64,000 nucleotides of DNA from Megascapheus bottae. Lineage: Eukaryota > Chordata > Mammalia > Rodentia > Geomyidae. The position numbers and the translations under genes are program-made. The stretch lies in assembly GCA_024803745.1 (NCBI GenBank), contig JANJXV010001735.1:1-64000 (forward strand), in the 5' to 3' direction. A model generated the notes under the pieces. That model was given only the letters and a program-made list of their open reading frames with translations. It did no database searches and was not told the DNA's origin. Each line of letters begins with the position of its first letter. Position 1 is the first letter of the stretch. This document shows positions 40,901 to 52,660 of this stretch, one piece after another.

Positions 40901-43578
40901 CTCCATTCTATGACTTCACACACCTCCATTCTGTGACTTCACGTACCTCCATTCTATGACTTCACAAACCTCCATTCTGTGACTTCACACACCTACATTC
41001 TGTGACTTCACAAACCTCCATTCTATGATTTCACACACCTCCAATCTATGACTTCACACACCTCCATTTTATGACGTCACACACCTCCATTTTGACTTCT
41101 CATACCTCCATTATGTGACTTCACACACCTCTCTTCTGTGACTTCACACACCTCCATTCTATGACTTCACACACCTTCATTGTATGACTTCGCACACCTC
41201 CATTCTATGACTTCACACCCTTCCATTCTATGATTTCACATACCTTCATACGATGACTTCACACACCTCCATTCTGTGCCTTCACACACCTCCATTCTGA
41301 GTTCACACACCTCCATTCTGTGACTTCACAAACCTCTATTCTATGATTTCACACACCTCCATTCTATGACTTCTCACACCTCCATTTTAGGACGTCACAC
41401 ACCTCCATTTTCACTTCACACACTTCCATTCTGTGACTTTACACACCTCCATTCTATGAGTTCACACACTTACATTGGGACGTCACACACATCCATTCTA
41501 TGAGTTCACACACCTACATTCTATGACTTCCCACACCTCCTTTCTATGACTTCACACCTCCATTCTGACTTCACACACCTCCATTACGTGACTTCACACA
41601 CCTCCATTATATGACGTCACACAACTCCGTTCTATGACTTCACACACCTCCATTCTATGACTTCACACACCTCCATTCTGTGACTTCACACACCTCCATT
41701 CTTGACTTCACACACCTTTATTCTTACTTCACAAACATACATTCTATGACTTAACACACCTCCGTTCTATGACTTCACACACCTCCATTCTTTGACTTCT
41801 CACACCTCCATTCTGTGACTTCACACACCTCCATTCTGTGACTTCACACCCCTCCATTCTGTGACTTCACACAGCTCCATTCTGTGACTTCACACACCTC
41901 CATTCTCCGACATCACACACCTCCATTCTATGACTTCACACATCCATTTTTGACTTCACACACCTCCAATATATAACTTCAAACACCTCAATTCTGTGAC
42001 TTCACACACCTCCATTCTATGAAATCATACCCGTCCATTCTGTGACTTCACACACCTCCATTCTTTGACTTCACACACCTCCATTCTGTGACTTCACCCA
42101 CCTCCATTCTGTGACTTCCCACACCTCCATTCTCCGACTTCCCACCCCTCCAAATTGATTTCACATACCTCCATTCTATGACTTCACACACCTCCATTCT
42201 GTGACTTCACACACCTCCATTCTATGACTTCATTCACGTCCATTCTATGACGTCACACACCGCCATTTCGTGACTTCACACACCTGCATTGTGAGTTCAC
42301 ACACCTCCATTCTGTGACCTCACACACCTCCATTCTGCGATTTCACACACCTCCATTCTGAGATGTCACACCTCCATTCTATGAATTCACACACCTCCAT
42401 TCTGTGATTTCAAACACCTCAATTCTATGACTTCACACAACTCCATTCTGTGACTTCACACATCTCCATTCTTAGTTCACACACCTCCATTCTATGACTT
42501 CACACACCTCCATTCTGTGAATTCACAAACCTCCATTCTATGATTTCACACACCTCCAATCTATGACTTCACACACCTCCACTTTATGACGTCACACACC
42601 TCAATTTTGACTTCTGACCTCCAAGTTATGTGATTTCACACACCTCTCTTCTGTGACTTCACACACCTCCATTCTATGACTTCACAAACCTTCATTGTAT
42701 GACTTCGCACACCTCCATTCTATGACTTCACACACTTCCATTCTATGATTTCACATACCTTCATACGAAGATTCACACACCTCCATTCTGTGACTTCACA
42801 CACCTCCATTCTGAGTTCACACACCGCCATTTTGACTTCACAAACATCTATTCTATGATTTCACACACCTCCATTCTATGACTTCTCACACCTCCATTTT
42901 AGGACGTCACACACCTCCATTTTGACTTCACACACTTCCATTCTGTGACTTCACACACCTCCATTCTATGACTTCACACACTTCCATTGGGACGTCACAC
43001 ACCTCCATTCTATGAGTTCACACACCTACATTCTATGACTTCACACACCTTCATTCGACTTCACACACCTCCATTCTATGATTTCACAGACCTCGAATCT
43101 GTGACTTCACTCACCTCCAATCTATGACTTCACACTCCTCCATTCTATGACTTCCCACACCTCCTTTCTATGACTTCACACCTCCATTCTGACTTCACAC
43201 ACCTCCATTATGTGACTTCACACACCTCCATTATATGACGTCACACACCTTCATTCTTACTTCACAAACATATATTCTATGACTTCACACACCTCCACTC
43301 TATGACTTCACACACCTCCATTCTTTGACTTCACACACCTCCATTCTGTGACTTCACACACCTCCATTCTGTGACTTCACACAGCTCCATTCTGTGACTT
43401 CACACACCTCCATTCTCTGACTTCACACACCTCCATTCTATGACTTCACACACCTCCATTCTGACTTCACACACCTCCATTCTATGACTTCACAGACCTC
43501 GAATCTGTGACTTCACTCAGCTCCACTCTATGAGTTCACACTCCTCCATTCTCTGACTTCCCACACCTCCTTTGTATG

Positions 43579-44970
43579 ACTTCACCCACCTCTATTCTAT
43601 GACTTCACACCTCCATTCTGACTTCACACACCTCCATTCTGTGACTTCACACACCTCCATTATATGATATCACACACCTCCATTCTATGACTTCACACAC
43701 CTCCATTCTATGACTTCACACACTTCCATTGTCACGTCACACACCTCCATTCTATGAGTTCACACACCTCCATTCTGACTTCACACACTTCCATTCTATG
43801 ACTTCACACACCTCCATTCTGACTTCACACACCTCTATTCTATGACTTCGCACACCTCCATTCTGATATCACACACCTCCATTCTATGACTTCACAGACC
43901 TCGAATCTGTGACTTCACTCGCCTGCATTCTATGACATTACATTCCTCCATTCTATGACTTCCCACACCTCCATTCTATGACTTCACAAACCTCCATTCT
44001 GTGACTTCACACATCTCCATTCTGAGTTCACACAACTCCATTCGGTGACTTCACACATCTCCATTCTGACTTCACACACCTCCATTCTATGACTTCACAC
44101 ACTTCCATTCTATGACTTCACACACCTCTATTCTGTGACTTCACAAACCTCCATTCTGAGTTCACACACCTCCATTCTTTGACTTCACACACCTCCATTC
44201 TGTGACTTCACACACCTCCATTGTGTGACTTCACACACTTCCATTCTATTACTTCATAAACCTCCCTTTTATAATTTCACACACCTCCATTCTGTGACTT
44301 CACACACCTCCATTCTATGACCTCACACACCCTCATTCTATGATTTCACACACCTCCATTCTATGATTTCACACATCCATTTTGACTTCACACACCTCTA
44401 ATATATGACTTCAAACACCTCAATTCTGTGACGTCACACACCTCCATTCTATGACTTCGTACCCTCCATTCTGTGACTTCAAACACCTCCATTCTATGAC
44501 TTCACACACTTCCATTCTATGACTTCACGCACCTCCATTTTATAACTTCACACACCTCCATTCTATGACTTCACACACCTCCATTCTTTGACGTCACACC
44601 TTTATTCTATGACTTCATACAACTTCATTCTTTCTTTACAAACATCCATTCTATAACTTCACACACCTCCATTCTATGACTTCAAACAGCTCCATTCTGT
44701 GACTTCACACACCTCCATTCTATGACTTCACACACCTCCATTCTGTGACTTCACACACCTCCATTGTATGACTTCACACACTTCCATTGTGATGTCACTC
44801 ACCTCCATTCTATGAGTTCATACACCTCCGTTCTGACTTCAAACACCTACATTCTATGACTTCACACACCTCCATTCTGTATTCACACAGCTCCATTCTG
44901 TGACTTCACAAAACTCCATTCTATGATTTCACACACCTCCATACTATGACTTCACACAAATCCATCTATG
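43579..44970. repeat. 1,392-bp tandem duplication, left copy
   Basis: The copy starts at ACTTCACCCACCTCTATTC (43579), which recurs at 44971. It spans A/B-type sequence through CTTTGACGTCACACC (about 44,586) and ends at ACACAAATCCATCTATG. It differs from the right copy at a few positions. One creates TGACGTCA at 44429-44436, where the right copy has TGACTTCA at 45821. Confidence 0.85.
44429..44436. promoter_or_regulatory. Newly arisen TGACGTCA in one copy of the 1,392-bp duplication
   Basis: The left copy has CTGTGACGTCACAC, whereas the right copy at 45821 and the equivalent monomers of domain I have CTGTGACTTCACAC. The site therefore probably arose by a single T-to-G substitution after, or close to, the duplication. 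It shows that the palindrome is one mutation away from every canonical monomer. Confidence 0.35.
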
Positions 44971-46362
44971 ACTTCACCCACCTCTATTCTATGACTTCAC
45001 ACCTCCATTCTGACTTCACACACCTCCATTCTGTGACTGCACACACCTCCATTATATGATATCACACACCTCCATTCTATGACTTCACACACCTCCATTC
45101 TATGACTTCACACACTTCCATTGTCACGTCACACACCTCCATTCTATGAGTTCACACACCTCCATTCTGACTTCACACACTTCCATTCTATGACTTCACA
45201 CACCTCCATTCTGACTTCACACACCTCTATTCTATGACTTCGCACACCTCCATTCTGATATCACACACCTCCATTCTATGACTTCACAGACCTCGAATCT
45301 GTGACTTCACTCGCCTGCATTCTATGACATTACATTCCTCCATTCTATGACTTCCCACACCTCCATTCTACGACTTCACAAACCTCCATTCTGTGACTTC
45401 ACACATCTCCATTCTGAGTTCACACAACTCCATTCGGTGACTTCACACATCTCCATTCTGACTTCACACACCTCCATTCTATGACTTCACACACTTCCAT
45501 TCTATGACTTCACACACCTCTATTCTGTGACTTCACAAACCCCCATTCTGAGTTCACACACCTCCATTCTGTGACTTCACACACCTCCATTCTGTGACTT
45601 CACACACCTCCATTGTGTGACTTCACACACTTCCATTCTATTACTTCATAAACCTCCCTTTTATAATTTCACACACCTCCATTCTGTGACTTCACACACC
45701 TCCATTCTATGACCTCACACACCCTCATTCTATGATTTCACACACCTCCATTCTATGATTTCACACATCCATTTTGACTTCACACACCTCTAATATATGA
45801 CTTCAAACACCTCAATTCTGTGACTTCACACACCTCCATTCTATGACTTCGTACCCTCCATTCTGTGACTTCAAACACCTCCATTCTATGACTTCACACA
45901 CTTCCATTCTATGACTTCACGCACCTCCATTTTATAACTTCACACACCTCCATTCTATGACTTCACACACCTCCATTCTTTGACGTCACACCTTTATTCT
46001 ATGACTTCATACAACTTCATTCTTACTTTACAAACATCCATTCTATAACTTCACACACCTCCATTCTATGACTTCAAACAGCTCCATTCTGTGACTTCAC
46101 ACACCTCCATTCTATGACTTCACACACCTCCATTCTGTGACTTCACACACCTCCATTGTATGACTTCACACACTTCCATTGTGATGTCACTCACCTCCAT
46201 TCTATGAGTTCATAAACCTCCGTTCTGACTTCAAACACCTACATTCTATGACTTCACACACCTCCATTCTGTATTCACACAGCTCCATTCTGTGACTTCA
46301 CAAAACTCCATTCTATGATTTCACACACCTCCATACTATGACTTCACACAAATCCATCTATG
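44971..46362. repeat. 1,392-bp tandem duplication, right copy
   Basis: The copy repeats 43579-44970 at +1,392. The left copy ends CCATCTATGACTTCACCCACC and re-enters the unit. The right copy ends CCATCTATGACTTCACACACC and continues into normal A-type order with TGCATTCTGACATC. Both joints therefore share the words CTATG and ACTTCAC, as expected for unequal exchange within a monomer. Confidence 0.85.
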
Positions 46363-48335
46363 ACTTCACACACCTGCATTCTGACATCACACACCTCCAT
46401 TCTATGACTTCACAGACCTCGAATCTGTGACTTCACTCACCTGCACTCTATGACTTCACACTCCTAATTCTATGACTTTCCATACCTCCTTTCTATGACT
46501 TCACCATCTCCAATCTATGACTACACACCTCCATTTTGACTTCACACACCTTCATTCTGTGAATTCACACACCTCGATTCTATGTGTTCACATACCTCCA
46601 TTCTATGACTTCACACACCTTCATTCTTACTTCAGAAACATCCATTCTATGACTTCACACAACCCCATTCTATGACCTCACAAACCTCAATTCTATGACT
46701 TCACACACCTCCATTCTGGATTCACACAACTCCATTCGGTGACTTCACACACATCCATTCTGACCTCACACACCTCCATTCTATGACTTCACACACTTAC
46801 ATTCTATGTCTTCACACACCTCCATTCTGTGATTTCACACACCTCTATTCTGTGTTCACACACCTCCATTCTGTGCCTTCACACACCTCCATTCTGTGAC
46901 TTCACACACTTCCATTCTATGACTTCACACAACTCCATTCTATGACTTCACAAACCTCCATTCTATGACTTCACACACCTCCATTCTATGACCTCACACA
47001 CCCTCATTCTATGGTTTCACACACCTCCATTCTATGAATTCAACATCCATTTTGACTTTACACACCTCCAATATATGACTTCAAACACCTCAATTCTGTG
47101 ACTTCACACACCTCCATTCTATGAATTCACACATCCATTTTGACTTCACACACCTCCAATATATGACTTCAAACACCTCAATTCTGTGACTTCACACACC
47201 TCCATTCTATGAGTTCATACCATCCATTCTGTGACTTCACACACCTCCATTCTATGACTTCACACACTTCCATTCTGTGACTTCCCACACCTCCATTCTG
47301 TGACTTCACACACCTCCATTCTATGACTTCACACACCTCTATTCTGACTTCACACACCTCGATTCTATGACTTCACACACGTCCATTCTGACTTCACACA
47401 CCTCCATTCTATGACTTCGCACACCTCTATTCTGACTTCACACACCTCCATTCTGTGACTTCACACACCTCCCTTCGATGACTTCACACACCTACATTCT
47501 TTGACTTCACACATAACCATTTTGACTTCACACCTCCATTCTGTGACTTCACACACTTACATTTGTGACTTCTCACACCACCTTTTTGACTTCACACATC
47601 CCCATTCTGTGACTTCACACACCTACATTCTGTGACTTCACACACCTCTATTCTGTGATTTCAAACACCTCCCTTCCGTGACTTCACCCACCTCCATTCT
47701 ATGACTTCACACACCTCCATTCTATGACTTCACACACTTCCATTCTCTGACTTCCCACACCTCCTTTCTATGACTTCACCCACCTCTATTGTATGACTTC
47801 ACACCTCCATTCTGACTTCACACACTTCCATTCTGTGACTTCACACACCTCCATTATATGATGTCACACACCTCCATTCTATGACTTCACACACCTCCAT
47901 TCTATGACTTCACACACTTCCATTCTCACGTCACACACCTCCATTCTATGAGTTCACACACCTCCATTCTGACTTCACACACCTCCATTCTATGACTTCA
48001 CACACCTCCATTCTGACTTCACACACCTCTATTCTATGACTTCACAGACCTCGAATCTGTGACTTCACTCGCCTGCATTCTATGACTTTACATTCCTCCA
48101 TTCTATGACTTCCCACACCTCCATTCTATGACTTCACAACCTCCATTCTATGACTTCACACATCTCCATTCTGAGTTCACACAACTCCATTCGGTGACTT
48201 AACACATCTTCATTCTGACTTCACACACCTCCATTCTATGACTTCACACACTTCCATTCTATGACTTCACACACCTCTATTCTGTGACTTCACAAACCTC
48301 CATTCTGAGTTCACACACCTCCATTCTGTGACTTC

Positions 48336-48690
48336 ACAAGCCTCCATTTTATGACGTCACACACCTCCAATCTATGACTTCACAAACCTCCATTTTATGA
48401 CGTCACACATCTCCAATTTGACTTCACACACTTCCATTCTGTGACTTCACACACCTCCATTTTATGACTTCACACACTTCCATTTGGGACGTCACACACC
48501 TCCATTCTATGAGTTCACACACCTACATTCTATGACTTCACACACCTTCATTCGACTTTACACACCTCCATTCTATGACTTCACAGACCTCGAATCTGTG
48601 ACTTCACTCACCTCCAATCTATGACCTCACACTCCTCCATTCTATGACTTCCCACACCTCCTTTCTATGACTTCACACATCTCCATTCTG
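48336..48690. repeat. Domain II-like fragment at the III/IV boundary
   Basis: About 350 bp match domain II near 36,960-37,290 at an offset of about 11.39 kb. Shared tags in order are CCAATCTATGAC (48366 and 36973), TTTTATGACGTCACAC, GGGACGTCACAC, CTTCATTCGACTTTACAC (48546 and 37151) and ACAGACCTCGAATCTG. The CTTTACAC variant in the CATTCGAC monomer supports a specific link to that domain II unit. Small indels, such as an extra T in CATTTGGGACG, separate the two. Confidence 0.7.
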
Positions 48691-49579
48691 ACTTCACACA
48701 CCTCAATTCTGTGAGTTCACACACCTCCATTCTATGAATTCACAGACCTCCGTTCTATGACTTCACACACCTCCATTCTGACTTCACACACTTCCATTTT
48801 TACTTCAAACACCTCATTTCTGTGACTTCACACACCTCCATTCTATGATTTCACAAACCTCCGTTCTATGACTTCACACCTCCATTCTATGACTTCACAC
48901 ACCTCCTTTCTGAGTGGACACACCTACATTCTGTGACTTCATACACCTCTAATCTGACTTCACACACCTCCATTCTATGACAACACACACCTCCATTCTG
49001 ACACTTCACACACCTCCACTCTGTGACTTTACACATCTCCACTCTGTGACTACACACACCTCCATTCTGTGATTTCATACACCTCCATTCTATGACTTCA
49101 CACACCTCCATTCTTTGACTTCACACACCTCCATTCTACGAACTCACACAACTCCATTGTGACTTCACACAACTCTATTCTGTGACTTCCCACACCTGCC
49201 TACTGTGACTTCACACACCTCCATTCTATGACTTCACACACCTCCATTCTATGACTTCACACACCTACATTGTGTCTTCACACACCTCCATTCTATGAGT
49301 TCACACACCTGCATTGTGACTTCACACACCTCCATTCTATGACTTCACACTCCTCCTTTCTGAGTTCACACACCAACATTCATTGACTTCACACACCTGC
49401 AATCTGACTTCACACACCTCCATTCTATGACTTCACACACCTCCATTTTGTGATTTCAAAAACCACAATTCTGACTTCACACACCTCCATTGTGACCTCA
49501 CACACCTCCATTGTAAGAGTTCACACACGTCCAATCTGACTTCACACCCTTGCATTCTATGAATTCACAAAGCTCCATT

Positions 49580-51383
49580 CTGACTTAACACACCTCCATT
49601 CTATGACTTCGCATACCTCTATTCTGACTTCATACACCTCCATTCTGTGACTTCACACACCTCCATTCTATGACTTCACACACCTTCATTCTGTGACTTC
49701 ACACACCTCAACACTGTGACTTTACACACCTCCATTGTGTGACTTCTCACATCTCCATTCTGTGATTTCACACACTTCCATTCTATGACTTCACACACCT
49801 CCATACTTTGACTTCACATACCTCCATTCTTTAACTTCACACACTTCCAATGTTTGACTTCACAAACCTCCATACCATGACTTCACACACCTCCATTCTA
49901 TGACCTCACACACCTGCATTTTGACTTCACACACCTCCATTCTCTGACTTCTCACACCTCCATTCTATGACTTCACAAACCTCCATTCTTTGACTTCACA
50001 CACCTCCATTCTATGACTTCACACACCTCTATTGTGACGTCACACAACTCCATTCTGTGATTTCACACACCACCTTTCTGTGACTTCACACACCTCCATA
50101 CTATGAATTCCCCACACCTTCATTCTATGACTTCACACACCTCCATTCTGTGACTTCACACACCTCCACTCTGATTTCACACACTGCCATTCTGTGTCTT
50201 CACACACCTCCATTCTGTGACCTCACACACCTCAAATCTGAGTTCAGACCCCTCCATAGTGTGACTTCACACACCTCCATTCTGTGACTTCACACACCTA
50301 CATTCTATGACTTCACACACCTCCATTATATGACTTCACACACCTCCATTCTATGCCTTTACACACCTCCATTCTGAGACTTCACACACCTCCTTTCTAT
50401 GACATCACACACCTCCATTCTGTGACTTCACACACCTCCATTCTATGACTTCACACACCTCCGTTCTATGTCTTCAGAAACCTACATTGTGACTTCACAC
50501 ACGTCCATTGTATGAGTTCACACACCTGCATTGTGACTTCACCCACCTCCATTCTCTGAATTCACACACCTCCATTCTGACTTCACACACCTCCATTCTG
50601 ACTTCACACACCTCAGTTCTGTGACTTCACACACCTCCATTCTCTGATTTCACACACCTCCATTCTATGACTTCACAGACCTCCATTCTATGACTTCACA
50701 CACCTCCTTTCTGAGTTCACACACATCCATTCTGTGACTTCACACACCTCCATTTTGACTGCATACACCTCCATTCTATGAGTTCACACACCTCCATTCT
50801 GACTTCACACACTTCCATTCTATGACTTCACACAGCTCCATTCTGACTTAACACCCCTCCATTCTATGACTTCGCACACCTCTATTCTGACTTCACAAAA
50901 CTGCATTCTGTGACTTCACACACCTCCACTCTGTGACTTCACACACCTCCATACTATGACTTCCACTCACCTTCAATCTATGACTTCACAACCTCCACTC
51001 TATGACTTCACAGACTTCCAATCTATGACTTCACAAACCTCCATTCTATGACTTCACACACCTGCAATCTGACTTCACACACCTCCATTCTCTGACTTCA
51101 CACACCTCCATTCTATGACTTCACACACCTCCATTCTGTAACTTCACACGCTTCCAATGTTTGACGTCACAAACCTCCATTCCATGACTTCATACACCTC
51201 CAATCTATGACTTCACACACATCCATTCTTTGACCTCAAACACCTCCATTTTGACTTCACACACCTCCATTCCGTGACTTCACACACCTGCATTTGTGAC
51301 TTCACACACCACAATTTTGACTTCACACACGTCCATTCTTTGACTTCACACACCTCCATTTTGACTTCACACACCTCCATTTT
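49580..51383. repeat. Domain IV long duplication, copy 1
   Basis: The copy pairs with 52,661-54,554. The offset is 3,081 bp at the start (CTGACTTAACAC at 49580 and 52661) and 3,171 bp later (ATACTATGACTTCCACTC at 50951 and 54122; CCGTTCTATGTCTTCAG at 50461 and 53632). The 90-bp change comes from about four monomers present only in the second copy near 52,893-52,980. The pair diverges at CCATTTTGTGAC (51,378) against CCATTTTGAATTC (54,548). Confidence 0.78.
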
Positions 51384-51659
51384 GTGACTTCACACACCTC
51401 CATTCTATGACTTCACACACCTCCATTCTATGACTTCACACACCTACATTGTGACTTCACACACCTACGTTCTATCAGTTCACACACCTGCATTGTGACT
51501 TCACACACCTCCATTCTATGAGTTCACATAGCTCCATTTTGTGACTTCACACACCTCCTTTCTATGACATCACACACCTCCATTCTGTGACTTCACACAC
51601 CTCCATTCTATGACTTCACACACCTCCGTTCTATGTCTTCAGAAACCTACATTGTGACT

Positions 51660-52175
51660 TCACACACCTCCATTCTATGACTTCGCACACCTCTATTCTG
51701 ACTTCACACCCCTCCATTGTGTGATTTCACATACCTCCACTCTTTGACTTCACACACCTCCATTCTATGATTTCACACACCTCCATTCTATGATTTCACA
51801 CAGCTTCATTCTATGACTTCACACAACTCCTTTCTGAGTTGACACACCTCCATTCATTGACTTCACACACCTCCAATCTGACTTCACACACCTCCATTCT
51901 ATGACTCCACACACCTCCATTCTGTGATTTCAAAAACCACAATTCTATGACTTCACACACCTCCCTTGTGACTTCACATACCTCCATTCTAAGAGTTCAC
52001 ACACCTCCAATCTGACTTCACACACCTCCATTCTATGAATTCCCACAGCTCCATTCTGACTTAACACACCTCCATTCTATGACTTCGCATACCTCTATTC
52101 TGACTTCATACACCTCCATTCTGTGACTTCACACACCTCCATTCTATGACTTCAAACACCTCCATTCTATGACTT
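51660..52175. repeat. About 0.5-kb block duplicated at +4,960, copy 1
   Basis: This block and 56,620-57,135 keep a constant offset of 4,960 bp. Checkpoints are CTTCGCACACCTC (51681 and 56641), ATGACTCCACACACC (51901 and 56861) and ATTCTATGACTTCAAACACC (52141 and 57101). Only scattered substitutions were seen. The flanks belong to other duplication pairs, so the block sits in two different contexts. Confidence 0.75.
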
Positions 52176-52660
52176 CACACACCTCCATTCTATGACTTCA
52201 CACACCTCCATTCTATGCCTTTACACACCTCCATTCTGTGACTTCACACACCTCCTTTCTATGACATCACACACCTCCATTCTGTGACTTCACACACCTC
52301 CATTCTATGACTTCACACACCTCCGTTCTATGTCTTCAGAAACCTACATTGTGACTTCACACACCTCCATTCTATGAGTTCACACACCTGCATTGTGACT
52401 TCACCCACCTCCATTCTCTGAATTCACACACCTCCATTCTGACTTCACACACCTCCATTCTGACTTCACACACCTCAATTCTGTGACTTCACACACCTCC
52501 ATTCTCTGATTTCACACACCTCCATTCTATGACTTCACAGACCCCCATTCAATGACTTCACACACCTCCTTTCTGAGTTCACACACATCCATTCTGTGAC
52601 TTCACACACCTCCATTTTGATTGCATACACCTCCATTCTATGAGTTCACACACCTCCATT
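52176..52660. repeat. Block duplicated at +2,855 and -1,862
   Basis: The CTATGCCTTTACAC to CTGAGTTCACACACATCC block occurs here, at about 50,340-50,770 (offset 1,862) and at about 55,031-55,500 (offset 2,855). The marker CCGTTCTATGTCTTCAG lies at 50461, 52323 and 55178. ATTTTGATTGCATAC at about 52,615 is shared with the 55.5-kb copy only. The 50.7-kb copy has ATTTTGACTGCATAC, so this copy and the 55.5-kb copy are the closer pair. Confidence 0.7.

Larger units (their letters stand above)
32831..43430. repeat. Domain II: D-family units of irregular length
   Basis: The variants here are those of segment D, in repeated blocks tagged by CCATTATATGACGTCAC at 33569, 34353, 36136, 37330, 38733, 39975, 41604 and 43228. 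The spacings are 784, 1783, 1194, 1403, 1242, 1629 and 1624 bp. Other recurring tags are CCATTGGGACGTCAC, TTCATACGATGAC, CACCGCCATTCCGTGAC and CCGACTTCACACCCCTCC. Substitution and small-indel differences between units are more frequent than between the super-repeats of domain I. No unique sequence is present. Confidence 0.8.
43431..48335. repeat. Domain III: return of A/B-type sequence
   Basis: Markers of units A and B reappear in their usual order: CATTGTCACGTCACAC, ACAGACCTCGAATCTG, ACTTCGTACCCTCC, TTTGACGTCACACC, TTCAAACAGCTCC, TTCATTCTTACTTCAG and ACATAACCATTTTGAC. Divergence from domain I is clearly greater than divergence among domain I copies; for example TGATGTCACTC replaces TGACGTCACTC. 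A C-type segment D is absent. Confidence 0.78.

Noticed and set aside
48887..49111. 74-codon minus-strand open frame
   Set aside because: It is made of the same repeat peptides. Its length follows from chance loss of stops in variant monomers, and adjacent monomers close it on both sides.
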